Translations under genes and position numbers: made by a program
Part shown: positions 13,186 through 17,235 of the stretch, in pieces
How the letters are laid out: each line of letters begins with the position of its first letter
Position numbering within the stretch: position 1 is the stretch's first letter
NCBI GenBank assembly: GCA_964455935.1
Contig: CAYVZU010000084.1
Location: forward strand, 1-17,235
Direction of reading: 5' to 3'
DNA length: 17,235 nt
Source of the DNA: CAYVZU01 sp964455935
GTDB taxonomy: Bacteria; Fibrobacterota; CAYVZU01
The notes under the pieces: model-generated
The model's database searches: none
What the model saw: the letters and a program-made list of their open reading frames with translations, nothing else
What the model was told of the DNA's origin: nothing

Positions 13186-14879
13186 GGGTTCTTCTTGGAT
13201 TTCTTATACTTGACGATCGTCACCCGGTTTCCTTTCTCGTTCTGGAAAACCTCGTCGGCAAAGTTCCTGATGATGTGAATGCCGCGGCCCCTGTCTTTAA
13301 GCAGGTTCTCCTCGGCCGTAGGGTCGGGCACGTTTTCGATGCGGAACCCGTTGCCCTCGTCGATGCAGGCGATCTTCACCTTGCTTTGATCCACCACGAA
13401 GGCGATATCCAGTTTCTTCTCGGGGTTATTGTCGTTGCCGTGCTCGATGGCGTTGGAGAATAATTCGGTGGCCACCATCTTCATTCGCCGGATGCAGTCG
13501 TCGCGGTAGCCCAACCGGTCCATTTCGCGCAGGATCATGGAGACATACGTCTCACCCTCCGCATAGGTTCGGAAGGTGGCCACCACAATGTTCTCTTCGC
13601 GGTCGAAATCGCACAACAGACGGAAGCGATCGCGCCGCGAACGTTCGGTGATTTCAAGCACGATCAGCGAACGGTCGTCATCCAGGCTCTTGCCGTTGTA
13701 GAAGCGATGAAGGTGCCGCTCAATATGTTCGGGAATGTGCGCAAGGGGAATGCCGCGCGCCGCGGTCAACAGCCGCATGAAGCCCTCGCGGCCCAGCATG
13801 GCCTGGCCTTCGTCGTGGAATTCGTAAAACCCGTCGGTGTATAGGTAAAGCCGGTCGCCGGGCCGCAGCTCGATTCGCCCCATCCCGTACTTGGGTTCGT
13901 CAACCATACCAATGAAGATCCCGGGCGTGTCGAGGATCTCCGTGGTGCCGTCATCGTGAACGACAATGGGAAAAGGATGGCTGGCCCGCGTGTAGGTGAA
14001 CGAGTTGTCGTTGGCATCGAGAATGCCATAGACGCCGGTCAAATAGTGACCCGTTGAGATGTTTCGATTCAAGTCGTCGTTGATCTTCTGGAGCACCGAC
14101 TTGGGAGAGAGGTTGTTCTGCGAGTGCGTATACAGCGACATCTTGGTCATGGCGCCCACGAAAGCCGCGGGCAATCCATGGCCCGAGACATCGCCCAGAA
14201 AAATGCCAAACCGGTAGTTGCCCAACGGAATGAAGTCGTAGAGATCGCCGCCGACCGAATCGACGGGCGTATAGGTGGCGATCACGCGCACGCCTTCGAT
14301 CTCCGGGCAGCTTTTGGGCAGAATCCCGGTCTGGATCTCCTTGGCGAGGTTGATTTCTTCCTGCAGCTGCTCCAGGGCCTGCTCCAGGCGGGCCTTGGCC
14401 TCCTGGAGTTGGCGCTTCGCCAGGGTCTCCTCGGTCACATCCTTGATGTACTCCACAACCGACTTCACCGAATGGCTCCGTTTGTCCTTGAGCGGAAAGA
14501 AGTAGAAATCATAATACCGCTCGCCCGCCAGACGCACGCACCGGCCGGTTGCGACCTGCGGCTGGCCGGTTTCAAGCACCTTCGCCACCAGGCAATTCGG
14601 ACACCGGGCGTCTTTTCTGGGAAAAAATGTGTGGCAGGCTTTGCCTCCCAGGAGCTCCGGAAACCGGCGGCCGGTCAAAGCGGCGTAGGCCCGGTTCACG
14701 CGCGACAGGCCCAGCTGCGGAGTGATGATGGCGATGGGATCGGGAATGGAATCGAAGATCGATTCCAGGTGCAACTTGCTTTGCAAAATGAGATTGACTG
14801 GATAGATCCGGTAAAAACGCCATCCCACGATGGCCAGGATGGCCAGCAAAATCAGGGCGGTCAAGATTGCGATCAGCAT
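13182..14879 (-). CDS. Membrane PAS - PP2C (SpoIIE/RsbU) - HATPase (RsbW-like) fusion regulator
   Basis: The 565-residue protein combines both opposing activities of a partner-switching module. It has a membrane helix (3-22), a PAS domain (about 35-150) with a cysteine trio (82, 93, 96), and a predicted coiled coil (150-185). The PP2C phosphatase domain (about 190-410) keeps metal aspartates in VGGDLYDF (209-216), LGDVSGHG (228-235), YTDG (347-350) and DDR (401-403). A GHKL ATPase domain (about 425-560) has the N-box ELFSNAIEHGN (472-482), DEGNGF (507-512) and GRGIHI (531-536). The phosphatase would dephosphorylate a STAS protein and the kinase-like domain would bind or phosphorylate it. The ATG at 14879 follows AAGGA and overlaps rimI by 7 nt. 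It could control a sigma factor or another target; none is encoded here. Confidence 0.92.
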   Translation of the reverse strand: MLIAILTALILLAILAIVGWRFYRIYPVNLILQSKLHLESIFDSIPDPIAIITPQLGLSRVNRAYAALTGRRFPELLGGKACHTFFPRKDARCPNCLVAKVLETGQPQVATGRCVRLAGERYYDFYFFPLKDKRSHSVKSVVEYIKDVTEETLAKRQLQEAKARLEQALEQLQEEINLAKEIQTGILPKSCPEIEGVRVIATYTPVDSVGGDLYDFIPLGNYRFGIFLGDVSGHGLPAAFVGAMTKMSLYTHSQNNLSPKSVLQKINDDLNRNISTGHYLTGVYGILDANDNSFTYTRASHPFPIVVHDDGTTEILDTPGIFIGMVDEPKYGMGRIELRPGDRLYLYTDGFYEFHDEGQAMLGREGFMRLLTAARGIPLAHIPEHIERHLHRFYNGKSLDDDRSLIVLEITERSRRDRFRLLCDFDREENIVVATFRTYAEGETYVSMILREMDRLGYRDDCIRRMKMVATELFSNAIEHGNDNNPEKKLDIAFVVDQSKVKIACIDEGNGFRIENVPDPTAEENLLKDRGRGIHIIRNFADEVFQNEKGNRVTIVKYKKSKKNP

Positions 14880-15313
14880 GTCTGCAAATCCTTCCGCATG
14901 ACCAGCGCGTCTTCGCCGGTTGCATAGTACGCGCGGCGACGCGATAGGACCTGGAAGCCGAATCCGGCGTAAAGGGCCAGGGCGGACGCGTTCGACGGCC
15001 GGACTTCCAGAATAACCTCGCGGCATCCCATTCTGCGGCCATAATCCAGTGCGTCGGCCATCAACAGTTTTCCGATTCCCCGGCCGCGGGCTTCCGCCAG
15101 CACGGCGATTCGGTCGATTTGAAGTTCCTCGCCCGCGCATGTGGCGATGTTGAATCCGCAGACCCGGCCGTTGAGGGCGACGCGCGCCCAGGAATTGGTT
15201 TTGCCCAACACAGATTGAAACTGCTGTTTGTCCCAAGGCCCCGGGAGGCCCTGCTCGATCTCGACCGCGGCTCCCACGTGCTGCGGGCCCATGGACTCGA
15301 TTTCAAGATGCAT
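14873..15313 (-). CDS. rimI: Ribosomal protein S18 N-terminal alanine acetyltransferase
   Basis: The 146-residue GNAT-fold enzyme transfers an acetyl group from acetyl-CoA to the N-terminus of ribosomal protein S18. The acetyl-CoA pyrophosphate loop is ARGRGIGKLL (75-84). The RimI pattern is visible as PW at 26-27, IDRIAV at 66-71, LEVRPSN at 102-108, LYAGFGF at 114-120 and RRRAYY at 125-130. The start at 15313 follows GGGAG at about 6 nt and overlaps the end of tsaB by 11 nt; a longer frame to 15490 would lie largely within tsaB. The tsaB-rimI pairing is a widespread bacterial arrangement and supports the call. The C-terminus ends in Cys. Confidence 0.92.
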   Translation of the reverse strand: MHLEIESMGPQHVGAAVEIEQGLPGPWDKQQFQSVLGKTNSWARVALNGRVCGFNIATCAGEELQIDRIAVLAEARGRGIGKLLMADALDYGRRMGCREVILEVRPSNASALALYAGFGFQVLSRRRAYYATGEDALVMRKDLQTC

Positions 15314-15956
15314 TGACGCTCCCGATCCTGCGTTTCTCTTCGGCGGCCGAGAGGCGCAAATACCGTGGACGAACCAGGGAGGCGGCCGTTCGTTTGCCAA
15401 AATCCCGCTGTGCCGCAAATGCGGCCGCCTCGGGACAACGCTCCAGGTCGATTTCGGCTGTGCGGTTTGCAAGGGGATCCCGGCCCACAACCCGGCATTC
15501 CCGGGCGAGAAGGTCGAAATCCTCCCAGCGTACGATCCGGTCTTCTTCTAGCCTGCGCCATTGCCCGTTTTCTAACGCGAACAGGGCCGTGAAGGCCTCG
15601 TTGCGACGGGCATCTAAAACCGGCCGCACGGGCCGGCCCCGATCGCTCACGGACAACGCCATGGCTTCGAGAGAGGAAACCTCCACGGCCGGCGTATCAT
15701 ACCGGGCGCACAGACCCATGGTAAAACTGATGCCAATGCGCAGTCCCGTGAAGGAGCCAGGCCCGGTGACAATGCCGATCACGTCGATTGCGCGAAGGTC
15801 TTTGGCGCTTTTGCGCAGGCATTCCTCGACCATGGGCGCGAGGGCTTCGGAGTGGGAGGCCCCATCCGGCGACACGCAGGCGTGCAGCCGGCGGCCATCA
15901 TCCACCACGGCTACGGAAGCGCTTGCGCACGATGTGTCGATGCCCAATGCGACCAT
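15303..15956 (-). CDS. tsaB: tRNA threonylcarbamoyladenosine synthesis protein TsaB
   Basis: TsaB is an inactive paralogue of TsaD and scaffolds the complex that makes the t6A modification at position 37 of ANN-decoding tRNAs. The 217-residue protein has the ASKHA-type start VALGIDTSCASASVAV (2-17) and the family's GPGSFTGLRIG at 65-75. RPVLDARRNEAF (around 109-120) and a C-terminal PRYLR close the pattern. It is close to the usual 220-235 residues. Its ATG overlaps the ddl stop by one base (TGATG), indicating translational coupling. The partners TsaC, TsaD and TsaE are not in this window. Confidence 0.94.
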   Translation of the reverse strand: MVALGIDTSCASASVAVVDDGRRLHACVSPDGASHSEALAPMVEECLRKSAKDLRAIDVIGIVTGPGSFTGLRIGISFTMGLCARYDTPAVEVSSLEAMALSVSDRGRPVRPVLDARRNEAFTALFALENGQWRRLEEDRIVRWEDFDLLARECRVVGRDPLANRTAEIDLERCPEAAAFAAQRDFGKRTAASLVRPRYLRLSAAEEKRRIGSVNAS

Positions 15957-16993
15957 CAGCCCTCCAAGGCGCCTTCCACAATGCGTTCCAGAAGCTGCAC
16001 GTAGGAAATACCCACCGCATTGGCGCCCTGCGGAAGAAGCGACGTCGCGGTCATCCCCGGCAGCGTATTGGTTTCGAGAACGAAAAAGCTCCCATCACGA
16101 AAAAGTATGTCCGTGCGCGAATAGCCGCGGCAGCCCAGGGCCGAGTGGGCCCGCTGTGCCAGACTCTGGATCTCAGCGATCCGGTTGGCTGCAATGGGCG
16201 GAGGCGTGATTTCTTTGCTGGCCCCCGGCTTGTATTTGGCGTCGTAATCGAAGTAGGCTGTATTGAGGGGAACGATCTGTGTCGGCGCCAGTCGAATGGC
16301 CTCGCCCGGTTTTTCGAGAACGCCGCAACTAAACTCGTCGCCCTTGATGTATTCCTCGGCCAGGAGGACCGGGCACAAATCAAACAGGGCATTGCAGAGA
16401 GAAACCATCTCCTGGGCCGAGCGCGGAATGCCCATGTTGCAGCTCGATCCGCTCTCGGGATCTTTGATTACGCAGGGAAACCCAAATTCGCGGTTCACGG
16501 CTTCGCGGATCGATACGGGGTCCTTTTTCCATGCGCCCCGATTCAGCACTTTGAATCTGGGCGTGGGAATATCATGAAAGGAATAAACCTCTTTGGCTTT
16601 GATTTTGTTGAACGCCAGCGCGCTGGCCAAAACGCGCGAACCCGTGTAGCGCACTCCCAGCATCTCCAGGAAACCCTGCAAAATGCCATTTTCTCCGCTT
16701 CCGCCGTGCAGAGCCAGAAAGGCCAGGTCTGCTTCGCGGCCAAGGTCATTGGGATTCGAGCTGGCTTTGCAGGACGAAAGTTTCGCGATCCATTCCTTGC
16801 TCGCGAAGTCGGCTGTGGACGAAAGCGGTTGTTGCGGAATGGACCACTGCCCCTGCTTCGAGATGAAAACCGGTTTGATCCGGTAGCGGTTCGCATTGAG
16901 ATTTGCGATGACTCGCTCTCCGGAGCACAGAGAAACTTCGTGTTCGTTGGATGTGCCGCCGAAAATAACGGCGAGAGTCAGCGGTTTGGGCAT
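15956..16993 (-). CDS. ddl: D-alanine--D-alanine ligase
   Basis: This ATP-grasp enzyme (345 residues) joins two D-alanines for the peptidoglycan precursor. Family motifs are VIFGGTSNEHEVSL (9-22), LHGGSGENGILQG (95-107), the ATP-binding segment ending NKIKAK (129-134), SGSSCNMGI (181-189), the omega-loop YFDYDAKYKPGASKEITP (247-264), and the metal/ATP end ETNTLPGMTATSLLP (307-321). Small departures are Asn for the usual Asp before the lysine at 130 and an extra Asn-Met after the serine loop. The Tyr-rich omega-loop fits a Ddl rather than a vancomycin-type D-lactate ligase. The ATG at 16993 gives the standard Ddl start; a TTG at 17029 would add 12 residues. It heads the operon, away from the usual mur/fts cluster. 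Confidence 0.95.
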   Translation of the reverse strand: MPKPLTLAVIFGGTSNEHEVSLCSGERVIANLNANRYRIKPVFISKQGQWSIPQQPLSSTADFASKEWIAKLSSCKASSNPNDLGREADLAFLALHGGSGENGILQGFLEMLGVRYTGSRVLASALAFNKIKAKEVYSFHDIPTPRFKVLNRGAWKKDPVSIREAVNREFGFPCVIKDPESGSSCNMGIPRSAQEMVSLCNALFDLCPVLLAEEYIKGDEFSCGVLEKPGEAIRLAPTQIVPLNTAYFDYDAKYKPGASKEITPPPIAANRIAEIQSLAQRAHSALGCRGYSRTDILFRDGSFFVLETNTLPGMTATSLLPQGANAVGISYVQLLERIVEGALEG

Positions 16994-17112
16994 GCTGAAA
17001 AATCTACCTAACTGACTTATAGAAATCAATTCAATAAAGGAACCGTGTCCATTCCCGGGAATTGCGGCCGCTTTGTGTCTATCGGCATCACAGGGGAAAG
17101 TGTGTATATTAT
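16994..17112 (-). other. Upstream region of the ddl operon
   Basis: These 119 bp separate ddl from the interspersed element copy 2 and should contain the operon's promoter or be read through from it. AT-rich words such as TATAAG and GATAATATAC (minus strand, the latter at the element edge) are -10-like, but none has a well-spaced -35. No terminator or small gene is visible. Confidence 0.4.
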
Positions 17113-17235
17113 CCTAAATGCCGCAGTTGCCCGCGGCGAATAGCGGCAACCTCTTGCCCCATCTCGACCTTCAGAAAGCCTTGCCATATCTATTGGGGTG
17201 ATATGCCTGCGTTTTCTTCAAGCCGATCTGGGGCA
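17113..17235. mobile_element. MITE-like interspersed element, copy 2 (cut by window end)
   Basis: From CCTAAATGCCGCAGTTG onward this matches copy 1 at 6851-6972 with 6 substitutions and a 1-bp insertion. It has the same orientation as copy 1. The right-hand inverted repeat would lie about 40 bp beyond the window. It sits upstream of ddl, so its edge may supply part of that operon's promoter region. Confidence 0.75.

Noticed and set aside
15788..17011. 407-codon open frame on the + strand
   Set aside because: It is the antisense shadow of ddl and tsaB, which carry full sets of family motifs. The GC-rich codon pattern creates long open antisense frames.
1..17235. CRISPR array, tRNA or rRNA genes, phage or defence genes
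   Set aside because: No regularly spaced repeats with unique spacers, no tRNA-like fold and no rRNA sequence were seen in the intergenic parts, and all coding regions belong to other families.

Overview
The window is 17.2 kb of a moderately GC-rich bacterial chromosome, probably a scaffold from a draft or metagenome assembly, since ten Ns sit at 2903-2912. Two heptosyltransferase-like GT9 proteins, an MsbA-like ABC exporter and a Blc-type lipocalin point to a Gram-negative organism with an LPS-like outer membrane. The phylum cannot be fixed from the sequence; an uncultivated lineage is a guess. All 13 recognisable cellular genes lie on the minus strand, so the natural reading order runs from high to low coordinates.

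Region A (16993 down to 7030) is a tight operon whose neighbours overlap or nearly touch: ddl (D-Ala-D-Ala ligase), tsaB (tRNA t6A synthesis), rimI (S18 acetyltransferase), a membrane-anchored PAS-PP2C-HATPase regulator, two sulfatase/phosphoglycerol-transferase superfamily proteins with Thr in the nucleophile position, and an MsbA-like ABC exporter. It joins peptidoglycan precursor supply, translation fidelity, partner-switching signalling and probable envelope polymer or lipid modification and export. Region B (6785 down to 3027) is an FkbM-like protein, a GT9 glycosyltransferase, a membrane-tethered SAM methyltransferase and a second GT9 enzyme, a likely LPS-core or cell-surface glycan cluster. 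Region C, beyond the assembly gap, holds lepB (signal peptidase I), a lipocalin lipoprotein and a STAS-domain protein that lacks the usual phospho-serine. The STAS protein could be a partner of the PP2C-HATPase regulator 12 kb away. The window opens with the 3' part of a group II intron whose reverse-transcriptase ORF has been almost entirely deleted.

The non-coding parts are the most unusual. A short interspersed element with 17-bp terminal inverted repeats lies between the ABC exporter and the FkbM-like gene. A second copy, about 95% identical, lies upstream of ddl and is cut by the window end, and a degenerate end-like match lies near 1766-1809. The lipocalin leader can form two mutually exclusive helices, one of which hides its Shine-Dalgarno sequence. 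Intergenic DNA near 1740-1826 carries three related 13-mers and an 18-codon ORF behind a perfect Shine-Dalgarno. I found no tRNA, rRNA or CRISPR array.
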